From the NCBI GenBank assembly GCA_965222125.1, contig CBDCTC010000006.1, forward strand, positions 1,674,001 to 1,738,000: a DNA stretch of 64,000 bases. The letters are read 5' to 3'. The notes beneath the pieces are model-generated. The model did not search any database. It had not been told where the DNA came from and was given only the letters and a program-made list of their open reading frames with translations. Below are positions 51,289 through 60,423 of this stretch, piece after piece (position 1 is the first letter of the stretch; each line of letters begins with the position of its first letter). Source of the stretch: CAZENU01 sp965222125. Lineage in GTDB: Bacteria; Chloroflexota; Dehalococcoidia; Lucifugimonadales; CAZENU01. The position numbers and the translations under genes are program-made.

Positions 51289-54195
51289 CTAGACAATCAG
51301 ATTGGCGTCCTTTGGCCGAGCCTTGCCGCCATGCACTGACGGCTCGGCGCACCACTTGGCGGCCAGTCTGCGCACGGCTGCGTAGACTTCCTCGTCGAAG
51401 CCGAGCAGGTCGCAGACCACGCGCCGGTCCAGGAGGGCTCGGTTGGGGTCAGCGTCCGCGAGGTAGGCGGGTTTGAGTTCCTTGTCCCGAAACTCTTCGA
51501 AGATGGCCTTGGCCGTGCGGAGTTGGTCGTCGGTCAGGGTGCGGAGGTCGAGCACCGATAGGGAATCCGCGGAACGGATTGACATTGCACCTCTGCCCGA
51601 TACCTGTCGGTTGGAGTGCCACCAATAGATTATCAGGCCGAGCGTACTGTTTCCCCAGATGGCGAACGCTAGGTCACATCCAGCTTGATTGAAACGAACA
51701 TTCGGCCAAGCCCTACCACCTATGGTGGGAGTTTCTGTTATGGCCACACTGAGCGGCTGAGAGTTAAAACGGAATTCTCGACTTATGTGCGTACGGCTCG
51801 CCGTAGCCCAAACAGTTGCAGCCTTGGCCTCCATACCAGGCCGAACGCGCAGTTGCGAGTCCGGTGTACAGACCATCCGGGTCTCGTCTTTTGCTTCGTG
51901 GTTCCACAGCGAGGGGTAGGTCGCCGTTGCGCCATATTGGACTTTCGTGAATGGTCCTTGAGGGGGCTGTCCCGTAATGTCTAGGTCATAAAGGCCGAGG
52001 GTGCCCAAGTTATCGAGCGGTGCTGTTTTCAGCGCAATGGGAAATTCAAAAGCTGGGAGCCAAAGTCGTGACTGCGACAAGGCGTGAGCAGTCTGAGCTA
52101 TGGAATAATCCGAAATGCGTACTGCACCCAAAACCTCTCCACTTATTTGCTGAGGAGCCGATATCATTTCTCCAGCCAAGTTATCGCCGATCATTAGTGA
52201 CGTACCGCCGTACGGCCCATCCTCAATCTGCCTGGCGTGGCTACTGCTAGTGATTTTGCTTGCCAATACGCTCGCGTGACCAAAACCGTATGGTTTATGG
52301 GCTAGCGATGCAAAGAGGGTCCGCCTTTCGGTGGACTCACCTAGCTTGCGCTTACGGGCAATGACCAAGCACTCTGCCATTCCAGTATCGGACGAAAATG
52401 ACAGGTCGTCATTGTCAGCAGCAGCTATGCTTAGAACCATAGCTTGAGTGTAATCATCGTCGAGCATCTGGCGAAAGCTCCGCCAAGATGATGCGGCAGA
52501 CGCTGTAAGAGGTAACACCAAGGCGAGGATACCCCCGGGCTTCAGCTTGCGATGAGCCAGTGCCGCAAACGCTGAAGCCATACCTGCGTGGCCGTGATAG
52601 CAGGTGCCTGCCTTGAGTCTAAAGAGATGCTTGGCCATGTCGCGCTGGTCTCTGTCGGCGCTCCCAAAGGCAGCGAAGGCAGGTGCGAATATGCCAATAT
52701 GAGATGCTTCCTTAGAGGTGTTGCTCGTAAACGGCGGGTTCATGATCACCAGGTCGTAGCCTTCGTCCGGTATCTCGGCGCGGATCTGCGCGGCCGTCTC
52801 TTCGCCCGCGCTGCCGGTGCGCAGGGCCGGGTCGCTGGTGTTGAATAGCGTCAGCACGTCTGAGGACTGGAGCAGCTCCAACGAGCCGATCATCACGCTG
52901 TCGTCCTTCATCCGGCCGTAGGGCATCGTGTAGAGGCGCGACGTGCCGAATCCGATCGACGGTTCGACTCCCGACAGCGTGGAGCCGGTAATGTGGATCG
53001 CGGACGGCATGACGTCGCAGCCGTAGAGCACCTCCTCCATCATCGCGCGGTGAAGCTCGGCGGGGTCGCCGCCGGTCCGCTCGTGCCTGGCGGCGATTTC
53101 ATCGTAGACCGCGGAGAGCAGCGCGCCGGTGCCGCAGGCGAAGTCGCCTATACGCAGCTTGCCGATGGCGTCGGGGTTCGACCAGTCCACGCCCTCCATT
53201 TTGGCGACGGCCAGCCGGGCCAGGAGCGCGGCGGAAGCGGGCAGCGTGTAGAAGGTGGCGAGATACTTGCGGTCCGCGATGAGGCGCTGGAAGATGCGCC
53301 CGGTCAGGTCGTGCGCGTTGTCCACGCCCGACGCGCTTAGCGACTGCGCGGTGTCCCTCAGCCTCCGCAGGATAGCCGCCGCTTCGCCCGACGGCAACTG
53401 CTCCAGGATGTCCTTTGCGATGGCGAAGATGGCCCAGTAGTTGATCTCCAGGATGTCGTTCCAGGCGGCCAGCACCTCGCCCTGAGGGTTGTCCACGCCG
53501 TCGCCGCACACCCTGGCCAGGGGATCTACCTCCGTGTGCATCCCGGCGATGCGTTCGTGGAAGACGAGGGCGTTGGCGATGATGGCGCAGGCCATCCGGC
53601 GGGTCTGCGGCACGTCGATCATTCCGAGACGGCGTGCTATCGCCGTAGTGATGCCCGGCCGCAGCTTCGAAACTTCGTCCAGGAGCTTTGCGGCCCCTTC
53701 GATGCCCTCTTCCAGCGTGGAGGCGGCCTGGTCTACGGCGCGCTGCGGAACGCACACCAGGCGGATCATGTCGGCCAGGTCCTCGACTCCGCCCTCCAGC
53801 CAGCCGGATTCCGGGAAGCGTTGTGCGTCCGCGCCGTCCTCGGTAAGGACGCAGTATTCGAGGCGAGCCGACGACAGGGCGGCGCGCAGGTCGTGGGCGT
53901 CGCCGATCGCGGCCGGGTAGCGGAGGGCGATGGCGGCTTCGATGACGCGCCCGTCGGCGGCCACCTCCAGCCCGAGCCGGGACCTGGCCTCCGGCTCGAC
54001 GGTTCGGGCGGGCATGTACTCGGCCTCGACGACCACGGGCGAGCGGCCGGGCGCGGTGACGATGATGTCGGGCCGCAGCCCAGCGTGGCCGGTGATGGCC
54101 TGGGTGTTCTCGGACCACACCTGCCTGCCGGGCAGCATCTCCTGGAGCAGGTTGCCCAGGGCGTTATTGGCGTTCGGCTCCGTCTGGCGTGGCAT
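51289..54195 (-). CDS. N6-adenine DNA methyltransferase, single-polypeptide (type IIG/BREX-like) with mosaic target-recognition region
   Basis: This 968-residue protein starts with a PD-(D/E)xK-like module (GLRPDIIVTAPGRSPVVVEAEYM), with E-A-E in place of E-x-K. Next is an alpha-helical region (residues about 150-330), then motif I IGDFACGTGALLSAVYDEIA and motif IV YDLVIMNPPFTSN (N-P-P-F, adenine-N6 type). The C-terminal half (about 480-870) should be the target-recognition region. It is encoded by notably AT-richer DNA (about 51590-52735) than the flanking parts of the same gene. The altered nuclease motif suggests a methylase-only or differently cutting enzyme. No helicase or S subunit lies nearby, and fluC and a 2-hydroxyacid dehydrogenase flank it. 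Confidence 0.78.
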   Translation of the reverse strand: MPRQTEPNANNALGNLLQEMLPGRQVWSENTQAITGHAGLRPDIIVTAPGRSPVVVEAEYMPARTVEPEARSRLGLEVAADGRVIEAAIALRYPAAIGDAHDLRAALSSARLEYCVLTEDGADAQRFPESGWLEGGVEDLADMIRLVCVPQRAVDQAASTLEEGIEGAAKLLDEVSKLRPGITTAIARRLGMIDVPQTRRMACAIIANALVFHERIAGMHTEVDPLARVCGDGVDNPQGEVLAAWNDILEINYWAIFAIAKDILEQLPSGEAAAILRRLRDTAQSLSASGVDNAHDLTGRIFQRLIADRKYLATFYTLPASAALLARLAVAKMEGVDWSNPDAIGKLRIGDFACGTGALLSAVYDEIAARHERTGGDPAELHRAMMEEVLYGCDVMPSAIHITGSTLSGVEPSIGFGTSRLYTMPYGRMKDDSVMIGSLELLQSSDVLTLFNTSDPALRTGSAGEETAAQIRAEIPDEGYDLVIMNPPFTSNTSKEASHIGIFAPAFAAFGSADRDQRDMAKHLFRLKAGTCYHGHAGMASAFAALAHRKLKPGGILALVLPLTASAASSWRSFRQMLDDDYTQAMVLSIAAADNDDLSFSSDTGMAECLVIARKRKLGESTERRTLFASLAHKPYGFGHASVLASKITSSSHARQIEDGPYGGTSLMIGDNLAGEMISAPQQISGEVLGAVRISDYSIAQTAHALSQSRLWLPAFEFPIALKTAPLDNLGTLGLYDLDITGQPPQGPFTKVQYGATATYPSLWNHEAKDETRMVCTPDSQLRVRPGMEAKAATVWATASRTHISREFRFNSQPLSVAITETPTIGGRAWPNVRFNQAGCDLAFAIWGNSTLGLIIYWWHSNRQVSGRGAMSIRSADSLSVLDLRTLTDDQLRTAKAIFEEFRDKELKPAYLADADPNRALLDRRVVCDLLGFDEEVYAAVRRLAAKWCAEPSVHGGKARPKDANLIV

Positions 54196-54234
54196 ATTGC
54201 TGATCGCTCCCGCTTTTGGCTGAACTGGAGCCGC

Positions 54235-55233
54235 CTACGCGCCCTCTATCGTCGCCCTGGAGTGGGAGAAGACATCGGGGTTGACGGGGTTGTCGGGCAT
54301 CTTGCCGGTCAGGACGCGGGCCACCTCGCCGGCGGCGCGCTCCTCGAGCTCCAGTACCGCCTCCTGGGAGAAGAATGCCGTGTGCGGCGTCACGATGACG
54401 TTGTCCAGCGCCACCAGCGGGTGGTCCGTCGGCGGGTCCACGTCTACCAGCACGTCGAGGCCCGCGCCGGCGATCTGGCCCGTGGTCAGCGCGTGGTGTA
54501 GCGCCTCCTCGTCGATCAGCGGGCCGCGTGCGGCGTTGATCAGGAAGGCGTCGTTCTTCATCGCCGCAAGCTCCGCCGGGCCGATCATCTTCTCGGTCGC
54601 GGGCATGAGGGGCGCGTGCAGCGTGACGAAGTCGGCCTCGCTGAGAAGTTCGGGCAGATCGACCAGAGAGGCGCCGTGCTCGGCCGCGGATTCGGGCGTC
54701 ACGATAGGGTCGGACGCGAGTACGTCCATGTCGAAGGCGAGCGCCTTGCGGGCGACCTCTCTGCCGATGCGCCCGAAGCCGACGATGCCGATCTTCTTGC
54801 CCCTGAGCCGCATGATGCGCATGCCCAGGCCCTCGCTGCCCCAGGCCACGCGCTTCGTGGCGTTGTCGAACAGCACGATGCGCCGGTTCCACGCCAACAG
54901 CAGCGCGAACACGTGGTCCGACACCTCGTCGACGCAGTAGTCGGGCACGTAGGTGACCACGATCCCCAGCTCGGTCGCCGTCGCGACGTCGATGTTGTCG
55001 ACGCCGACGCCGTATCGTCCTATGACGACGCACTTCTCGGCGGCGCGGACGACCTTCTCCGTGACCTTCTCGAAGCAGGTCAGGATGCCGTCGACGTCCC
55101 GCGCCAGCGCGGCGAGCGTCTCCTCGCTGCCGTCCGAGGCGACCACGAGCTCGGCGCCGGCCGCGGCCAGCACGGCCCTCTCGGGCTCCACACTCGGCCA
55201 GACGTAATCGGTAATCAGCACTTTTTTCGTCAT
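54235..55233 (-). CDS. D-isomer-specific 2-hydroxyacid dehydrogenase
   Basis: This 332-residue NAD-dependent enzyme has CVVIGRYGVGVDNIDVATATELGIVVTYVP (substrate domain), the nucleotide motif IGIVGFGRIGREVARKALAFDMDVLASDP (G-x-G-x-x-G then Asp for NAD), LINAARGPLIDEEAL (catalytic Arg) and VIVTPHTAFFSQEA (catalytic His). The sequence is nearest to the C-terminal-binding-protein/phosphoglycerate-dehydrogenase branch but lacks an ACT domain, so SerA is not supported. AAGGAGCC precedes the ATG at 55233. Substrate unknown; a sugar-derived 2-keto acid would fit the neighbourhood. Confidence 0.87.
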   Translation of the reverse strand: MTKKVLITDYVWPSVEPERAVLAAAGAELVVASDGSEETLAALARDVDGILTCFEKVTEKVVRAAEKCVVIGRYGVGVDNIDVATATELGIVVTYVPDYCVDEVSDHVFALLLAWNRRIVLFDNATKRVAWGSEGLGMRIMRLRGKKIGIVGFGRIGREVARKALAFDMDVLASDPIVTPESAAEHGASLVDLPELLSEADFVTLHAPLMPATEKMIGPAELAAMKNDAFLINAARGPLIDEEALHHALTTGQIAGAGLDVLVDVDPPTDHPLVALDNVIVTPHTAFFSQEAVLELEERAAGEVARVLTGKMPDNPVNPDVFSHSRATIEGA

Positions 55234-55268
55234 GTGCGAGGCTCCTTGGTTACGTGAGGGGACCGCGC

Positions 55269-55325
55269 GTGCGCCCTTCGATACGGCCCGCCCAAAGCGG
55301 CGGGCCTACTCAGGGTGAACGGGTT
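55269..55325 (+). repeat. Interspersed repeat, family B (copy 6)
   Basis: GTGCGCCCTTCGATACGG, a CCCGCC/GGCGGG stem around AAAGC, then CCTACTCAGGGTGAACGGGTT. This is the best-preserved full copy. Confidence 0.7.
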
Positions 55326-55334
55326 ATGTGGGCA

Positions 55335-55949
55335 TCAACTCTGAACAGTTAAGTCCTCCGCGGGGCCGTAGGCGACGAACCCTTCGCCGGTGTCCTCGAA
55401 ACGGGTCGTGCCGGGATAGGACATCACCTTGCGCATCATGACCATGTCTCCCGCCGAGCCGGCGACGTTGAGCACGAAGGCCCACGTGACGATCGAGGCA
55501 AACAGGTCGTCCGCGGCAACGAGAGCCAGTGCTGCCGCCAGCGCCGCGGTCAACAGCACTGCCGGCGCCAACCCGGCGGCGACGTACCGGGGCCTTTTGA
55601 GGTAGCTTCCCGGCGCGGCCGCGTAGAAGACGGGCCCAAACCTGGTCCACGGCTTGAACCCGAAGCGCGGCCGGCCGCCGAAGGCCAGGAGGAAGACGCC
55701 GTGTACGGCTTCGTGCAGTATGACTCCCAGAACGAGCCCCACCAGGAATCCAACGACGAACGTCCCCCCGTCTATCGTCGTTTCGGCCGAGCCGGTCGCC
55801 GCCCCGACGATAAAGCCCGCCGCGGCGAGCGACCCGAAGAAGGCGACAAGGCCGACCAGGGCGAGGACCAGGAAATCCTTCAGCGAAGCCTGTTTCAGCG
55901 ACCATCGGTCTATCTCGACGTAGCCCTCCGGCAGACGCTTGCCGCCCAT
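55335..55949 (-). CDS. DUF3267 putative zinc metalloprotease (membrane)
   Basis: This 204-residue protein has about four transmembrane helices and the H-E-x-x-H motif inside a helix (GVILHEAVHGVFLLAFGGRPRFGFKPW). It also has a second conserved motif, FVLNVAGSAGDMVMMRKVM (N-x-x-G-S-x-x-D), which supplies the third ligand in site-2-protease-like DUF3267 proteins. The ATG at 55949 follows a GGAGA. Substrate and role are unknown; related proteins include YhaP/SpoIVFB-like peptidases. Confidence 0.82.
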   Translation of the reverse strand: MGGKRLPEGYVEIDRWSLKQASLKDFLVLALVGLVAFFGSLAAAGFIVGAATGSAETTIDGGTFVVGFLVGLVLGVILHEAVHGVFLLAFGGRPRFGFKPWTRFGPVFYAAAPGSYLKRPRYVAAGLAPAVLLTAALAAALALVAADDLFASIVTWAFVLNVAGSAGDMVMMRKVMSYPGTTRFEDTGEGFVAYGPAEDLTVQS

Positions 55950-56305
55950 CGCCGAATCTCCTGGTCCTCTTCGCCCGCGGCCCGTTGGAGGAAGCGCCTC
56001 CGGCTTCAGGCCGATGTTGGCCGCTACCGATTATAGACCCATCTCGTTTCGAAGGTCTGATAGCCTCCTCTCCCGTGACGGGAGAGGACTGAGGTGAGGG
56101 TGGAAGATGAGGGTGTCGCAAACGCCTTCCCCCTCGTCCTAACCTTATTCCGCCAGGGGAGACGGGACTGCACAAACGGTCTGATAGCCTCCTCTCCCTT
56201 GACGGGAGAGGGCTGAGGAGGGTACAGAGAGGGTGGCAGCTACTACGAACATGACCATCTTCCTTATGCAACGAACTTCAGAGTCGGGACACTGGAGGTG
56301 AATAC
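55950..56305. other. Intergenic region with a pair of family C repeats
   Basis: A 356-base gap between divergent genes. Family C repeats fill the stretch 56054-56236. I see no gene in it. GGAGGTG just before 56306 is the ribosome-binding site of the next gene. Confidence 0.55.
56054..56236 (+). repeat. Interspersed repeat, family C (two copies)
   Basis: GGTCTGATAGCCTCCTCTCC, then a CTCTCCC/GGGAGAG stem with GTGAC or TTGAC loop, then GAGG(TGA)GGGTGG. Copies lie at 56054-56103 and 56178-56236, with related C-rich sequence between them. Confidence 0.75.
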
Positions 56306-57943
56306 ATGACCCGTATGACCGCCGGCCACGCCGTGGTCAGACAGCTCGTAGCCGAGGGCGTCGACACGGTGTTCGCCGTTCCCGGCTATCAGGTGATGCA
56401 CATCTACGACGGCTTCCATGACTCGCCGGAGGTCCGCCTCATCACCTGCCGCCACGAGCAGACGGCGGTGTTCGCGGCCGACGGCTACGCCCGCACGACG
56501 GGCAAGGTCGGCGTCGCGCTGGTGGTGCCCGGCCCGGGCGCCTACAACGCCGGCGCGGCGATGGCGACCGCATACGCCAGCAGCTCCCCCGTGCTCCTGA
56601 TATCGGGCCAGATGTCCACCGACGAGCTGGGCCGCAAGCACGGCGCGCTGCACGAGATCAACGACCAACTCGACTTCATGAGGCCGGTCGCGAAGTGGCT
56701 CCGACGCGCCGAATCGCCGGACGAGGTCCCCGCCCTGCTACACGAGGCCTTCAGGCAGCTCAAGACGGGGCGCCCGCAGCCGGTGGAGGTCGAGGTACCG
56801 CAGGACTATCTCGCCGAGAGCCGCGACTTCGAGACGATCGAGGCCGAGAGCTACCCCGCCCCGCCGGCCGACCCGGCGCTGATCGCGCGGGCCGCCTCGA
56901 TGCTCGCCGGGGCGAAGCGGCCGGCGATCGTCGCCGGCGACGGCGTCATCCGCGCCGGAGCGAGCGGCGACCTGCAGCGTGTGGCCGAGGCGCTCGGAGC
57001 GCCCGTGCTCCTCAGCACCGACGCGCGCGGCGCGCTGCCGGACAGCCATCCTCTGGCGTTCACGTCGCCGCACACGCCGTACGCGGATGGCGAGACGCTC
57101 CGCCTGCTTCGCGACGCAGACGTCGTGATGGTGGTGGGTGCCCGGGTGAACGAGAGCGCGGCCGAACGCATGGGCGTCGAGCCCGGACAGACCTGGGTCC
57201 ACGTCGACGTCGATCCCGCGCGCCTGAAGACGGCCTTCGACCCGTCCCTGACAATCCAGGCCGACGCCCGGTCGGCGCTGTCGGCTCTCGCCGACGAGCT
57301 CGCGGGAAGCAAGACGGCGTCGGCCTGGAGACCGGACCTGCTGGCCGAGGTCCACGAGAAGAGGCGGCGCGACCTGGAGCGGACGTACCCGGCGCAGATG
57401 GCCGCGATGGACGAGCTCGACGCAAGGCTGCCCGACGACACGGTCTACCTCGCCGGCGTGACCGTCGGCTCGAGATGGTTCGTCGCCGGGATCGACGCCG
57501 TCAGGCCCGGCGGGATGCTGACCTCGTCGTACATGACGACGCTGGGGTACGCCTTCCCCACCGGCCTCGGCGCCAAGGTCGGCAACCCGGACGCTCCCGT
57601 GATTTCGCTCTCCGGCGATGGCGGCTTCATGTACGCCGTGGGCGACCTCGCGACCGCGGCGCAGTACGACATAGACCTGGTGACGCTCGTTTTCAACAAC
57701 GGCAAGTTCGGCGCGTCGCAGCACGACCAGCGGGAGGGCCGGTTCCCCGGCCGCGTCGTCGGGACCGACCTGCGCAACCCCGACCTGGTCGCGCTCGCAC
57801 AGTCCTTCGGCGTCCTGGGCCTCAGGGCGGACCGCCTCGACGACCTGTCCGATATCGTAATGCGGGCCGTCGACGCGCAACGCCCCGCGGTCGTCGACGT
57901 CTGCGGCGACGCGATGGCACAGCTGGACATCCTGTTCAGATAG
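56306..57943 (+). CDS. Thiamine-diphosphate-dependent enzyme (acetolactate-synthase-like)
   Basis: This 545-residue protein has the three domains of the POX/AHAS family. The PYR domain has VFAVPGYQVMHIYDGF and CRHEQTAVFAADGYART (the activating Glu, about residue 51). The middle domain has VVMVVGARVNESAAERMG. The PP domain has LSGDGGFMYAVGDLATAAQYDIDLVTLVFNNGKFG (G-D-G-x(n)-N-N, ThDP/Mg). GGAGGTG lies just before the ATG at 56306. It lacks clear signs of IlvB (no FAD-specific loop that I can recognise), so oxalyl-CoA decarboxylase-, sulfoacetaldehyde- or glyoxylate-type chemistry are alternatives. It is followed at 37 bases by a dehydrogenase. Confidence 0.83.
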   Translation: MTRMTAGHAVVRQLVAEGVDTVFAVPGYQVMHIYDGFHDSPEVRLITCRHEQTAVFAADGYARTTGKVGVALVVPGPGAYNAGAAMATAYASSSPVLLISGQMSTDELGRKHGALHEINDQLDFMRPVAKWLRRAESPDEVPALLHEAFRQLKTGRPQPVEVEVPQDYLAESRDFETIEAESYPAPPADPALIARAASMLAGAKRPAIVAGDGVIRAGASGDLQRVAEALGAPVLLSTDARGALPDSHPLAFTSPHTPYADGETLRLLRDADVVMVVGARVNESAAERMGVEPGQTWVHVDVDPARLKTAFDPSLTIQADARSALSALADELAGSKTASAWRPDLLAEVHEKRRRDLERTYPAQMAAMDELDARLPDDTVYLAGVTVGSRWFVAGIDAVRPGGMLTSSYMTTLGYAFPTGLGAKVGNPDAPVISLSGDGGFMYAVGDLATAAQYDIDLVTLVFNNGKFGASQHDQREGRFPGRVVGTDLRNPDLVALAQSFGVLGLRADRLDDLSDIVMRAVDAQRPAVVDVCGDAMAQLDILFR

Positions 57944-57980
57944 GCGTAGAACTGTCGGTATTCTTCGAAGGAGTGGAACG

Positions 57981-59003
57981 ATGGCTAAGGTAGGTGTTGG
58001 AGTGGTCGGTTGCGGCGGCAACGGCAGGCGGCACGCGGAGCTGTACAATGCGATGGACGAGACGGAGCTGATCGGCGTCTACGACCTGATCCCCGAGGCG
58101 GCCCAGCTGGTGGCCAGACGCCACGGTGTCAAGGCATTCGCCGACGTCGAAGAGCTGGTGAACGACGATCGCGTCCAGGCCATCAGCGCGGTCAACTCGG
58201 GATCCCACGCCCCGCCGGTGGTGGCCGCCGGCAACGCCGGCAAGCACGCCCTCGTCGAGGTCCCGTTCGCGGTGACCCTCGAGGAGTGCGACCGCATGAT
58301 CGAGGCCACCGAAAAGAGCGGCGTCAACCTCATGTACGCCCAGACACATCGGTACTACCCGTTCAACATCAAGATCAAGAGCATGATCGACGCCGGAGAG
58401 ATCGGTGACGTGATCTGGGTCACGTTCACGCGCACCGGCAGCGGCGACCCCAAGTCGAACAGGTGGCACCGTTGGAAGGAGAACGGCGGGGGCACGCTCA
58501 CCTACGAGGGCCCGCACTACACGGACCAGATCCGGTGGCTGGCCGGCAGCGACTACGATACGGCCACGGCCATCGGAATGGGACGCTACGCCTCCGGAGG
58601 CGACGGCGAGGACGTCGTCATCGGCGGCTTTACGTTCAAGAACGGCGCCTTCGCCGCGCTCATAGATGCGAAAGCCGACCCGGGCGGATCGTACTCGGAC
58701 TGGCGGATAGGCGGCACCAAGGGCATGATCGAGCTGTGCGGCGGACGGATCAGGCTCGGCAAGGGAGACTGGATCGACGTTGACTACCCGCACCAGAACG
58801 ACCCGCCGGTCGAGGGATTCGAGCGGCTCAGCGGGGCGACGCACTACCGGGGTTTCCTCAACGAGTTCCAGGAGTTCATCGCCAGCATCAACGAGGGCCG
58901 CCCGCCGAAGTCGACCGGGCACGACGGCCGCGCGTCGATCGAGGCCGCGCTCGCCATGCGCAGGTCGGGTGAGACCGGGCAGCCGGTGAAGTTCCCCGTG
59001 TAG
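57981..59003 (+). CDS. Gfo/Idh/MocA-family oxidoreductase (VEVP variant)
   Basis: This 340-residue dehydrogenase begins VGVGVVGCGGNGRRHAELYNAMDETELIGVYDL. The catalytic segment is ALVEVPFAVTLEECDRM, with Val where the E-K-P lysine normally sits, and resembles the 36361/37385 pair (VATPFAVTLQECD). The substrate domain has GGGTLTYEGPHYTDQIRWLAGSDYDTATAIGMG, again similar to that pair, so these three form a subfamily. GGAGTGG precedes the ATG. It lies directly behind the ThDP enzyme, probably as its operon partner. Confidence 0.85.
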   Translation: MAKVGVGVVGCGGNGRRHAELYNAMDETELIGVYDLIPEAAQLVARRHGVKAFADVEELVNDDRVQAISAVNSGSHAPPVVAAGNAGKHALVEVPFAVTLEECDRMIEATEKSGVNLMYAQTHRYYPFNIKIKSMIDAGEIGDVIWVTFTRTGSGDPKSNRWHRWKENGGGTLTYEGPHYTDQIRWLAGSDYDTATAIGMGRYASGGDGEDVVIGGFTFKNGAFAALIDAKADPGGSYSDWRIGGTKGMIELCGGRIRLGKGDWIDVDYPHQNDPPVEGFERLSGATHYRGFLNEFQEFIASINEGRPPKSTGHDGRASIEAALAMRRSGETGQPVKFPV

Positions 59004-59208
59004 CCCGGCCTGGATGGCGCGTGGCAGGATCTGGGAAGAACCGTCGTCCTGAGCAACGCGAAGTACCTGGGGCGGGGTCGCCTCGACTTGAACCGCGTGT
59101 CGACCCCACCACAGGCCCCTGACTCCGTTTGGGGCGACATTCAGCAGGTTGGGCCGCATTTCTCGGCAACCTTGCAGTGACGCACCAAGTCTCAGAACCA
59201 GGACTCTA

Positions 59209-60294
59209 ATGCAAGAGCGACAGCCCCCACCCGACCGCGGCGCCAGACTGGACTGGACGGACCTGCCCCGGCGCGTCCGGAGCGAGGTCGAACGCTGGCT
59301 CGGCGTCCGCGTGGTCAGCGCCGTAACGCAGCCCACCGGCTTCTCGCCCGGAGTGGCGGCGCGGCTGACCGCGGGCGACGGCCGCCGCGTCTTCGCCAAG
59401 GCCGTCGGGCCCGAGCCCAACGCCGACGCGCCGGCGTTCCACCGGCGCGAGATCGGCATAGCGGCCAGCCTGCCCGACTCGACCCCTTCGCCGCGCCTGC
59501 TGTGGTCCTACGACGAGGGACCCTTGCACAACCGTCATTCCCGCGAAGGCGGGAATCCAGGGGTGGGCTCCCCAGCCAGGAAATCGACGCATCGCCACCA
59601 CAGCCGTGTCCCGCAACGTGAGCTCGACGAGGGAGCCGGCGGGTGGGTGCTGCTCCTCTTCGAGGACGTGGACGGCCGCCATCCCACGCAGCCGTGGCGT
59701 CCCGACGAGCTCGACCGCGTGGTCGCGGCGATGGAGGAGCTCGCCGCGACACTGACACCGTCGCCGCTGCCCACGTCCGTCGTCGGCACGGCGGGCGAAC
59801 GCTTCCTGGGGATCCGGAGCTGGCGTCGGCTCCGCGACGAACGGCCGTCCCGACTCGACAGGGTGGACGAATGGTCGAGACGCCATCCGGATGCGTTGGT
59901 GGCGATCGAGGACTCCATCGCCGACGCCCTGGACGACGATACGCTGTTGAACTACGACGTGCGAGCGGACAACATCCTGCTGACGCCGGAGCGGATCTGG
60001 TTCGTCGACTGGCCGCACGCCTGCGTCGGTCCGCCGTGGCTGGACGTGGTCGCATTCGCTCCCAGCGTGACGATGCAGGGCGGGCCGCCTCCGGAGGAGG
60101 TCGTCTCCAGGCATTCCGCATACCGGGCCGCCGACCCGGACTCCGTCACGGCGGCCGTTGCGGAGATGGCCGGCTACTTCACTCACCAGGCCGCGCAGCC
60201 TCCGCCGCCCGGCCTGCCCACGTTGCGCGCGTTCCAGGACGCCCAGGGCGCCATCGCGCGCGAGTGGACCGCTCGACGCACTGGCCTGGCCTGA
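59209..60294 (+). CDS. Aminoglycoside-phosphotransferase-family kinase with in-frame palindromic-repeat insertion
   Basis: This 361-residue protein has the APH/ChoK kinase fold. The N-lobe has VTQPTGFSPGVAARLTAGDGRRVFAKAVG (ATP-binding Lys). The C-lobe has DDTLLNYDVRADNILLTPERIWFVDWPHACVGPPWLDVV, where YDVRADN replaces the usual H-x-D-x-x-x-x-N and DW replaces D-x-D. Between them, residues about 107-140 (HNRHSREGGNPGVGSPARKSTHRHHSRVP) are encoded by a family A palindrome and its flank (59532 onward). This is an insertion of about 30 residues that leaves the frame open. The substrate is unknown; most environmental members are not antibiotic kinases. Confidence 0.78.
   Translation: MQERQPPPDRGARLDWTDLPRRVRSEVERWLGVRVVSAVTQPTGFSPGVAARLTAGDGRRVFAKAVGPEPNADAPAFHRREIGIAASLPDSTPSPRLLWSYDEGPLHNRHSREGGNPGVGSPARKSTHRHHSRVPQRELDEGAGGWVLLLFEDVDGRHPTQPWRPDELDRVVAAMEELAATLTPSPLPTSVVGTAGERFLGIRSWRRLRDERPSRLDRVDEWSRRHPDALVAIEDSIADALDDDTLLNYDVRADNILLTPERIWFVDWPHACVGPPWLDVVAFAPSVTMQGGPPPEEVVSRHSAYRAADPDSVTAAVAEMAGYFTHQAAQPPPPGLPTLRAFQDAQGAIAREWTARRTGLA
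59532..59561 (+). repeat. Palindromic repeat, family A (copy 4, inside a gene)
   Basis: CCGTCATTCCCGCGAAGGCGGGAATCCAGG, the same palindrome as in the spacers at 23256, 46283 and 50302. Here it lies inside the kinase gene and is translated as NRHSREGGNPG. Confidence 0.85.
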
Positions 60295-60423
60295 CCGGCC
60301 TGCCTGATGGTCGGCGGCGCCGGGCGGGAGCTTCGACTATGATGCGGGCGACCGCCGGACCGGCAAGGAGGCTGGCATGAAACAGACACTTGTCCTGAAG
60401 TGCCCGCGAGAGGTTGCAGGAGC

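Noticed and set aside
54235..55233. D-3-phosphoglycerate dehydrogenase (serA)
   Set aside because: The protein lacks the regulatory C-terminal domains, and the substrate-domain sequence fits the broader 2-hydroxyacid dehydrogenase family only.
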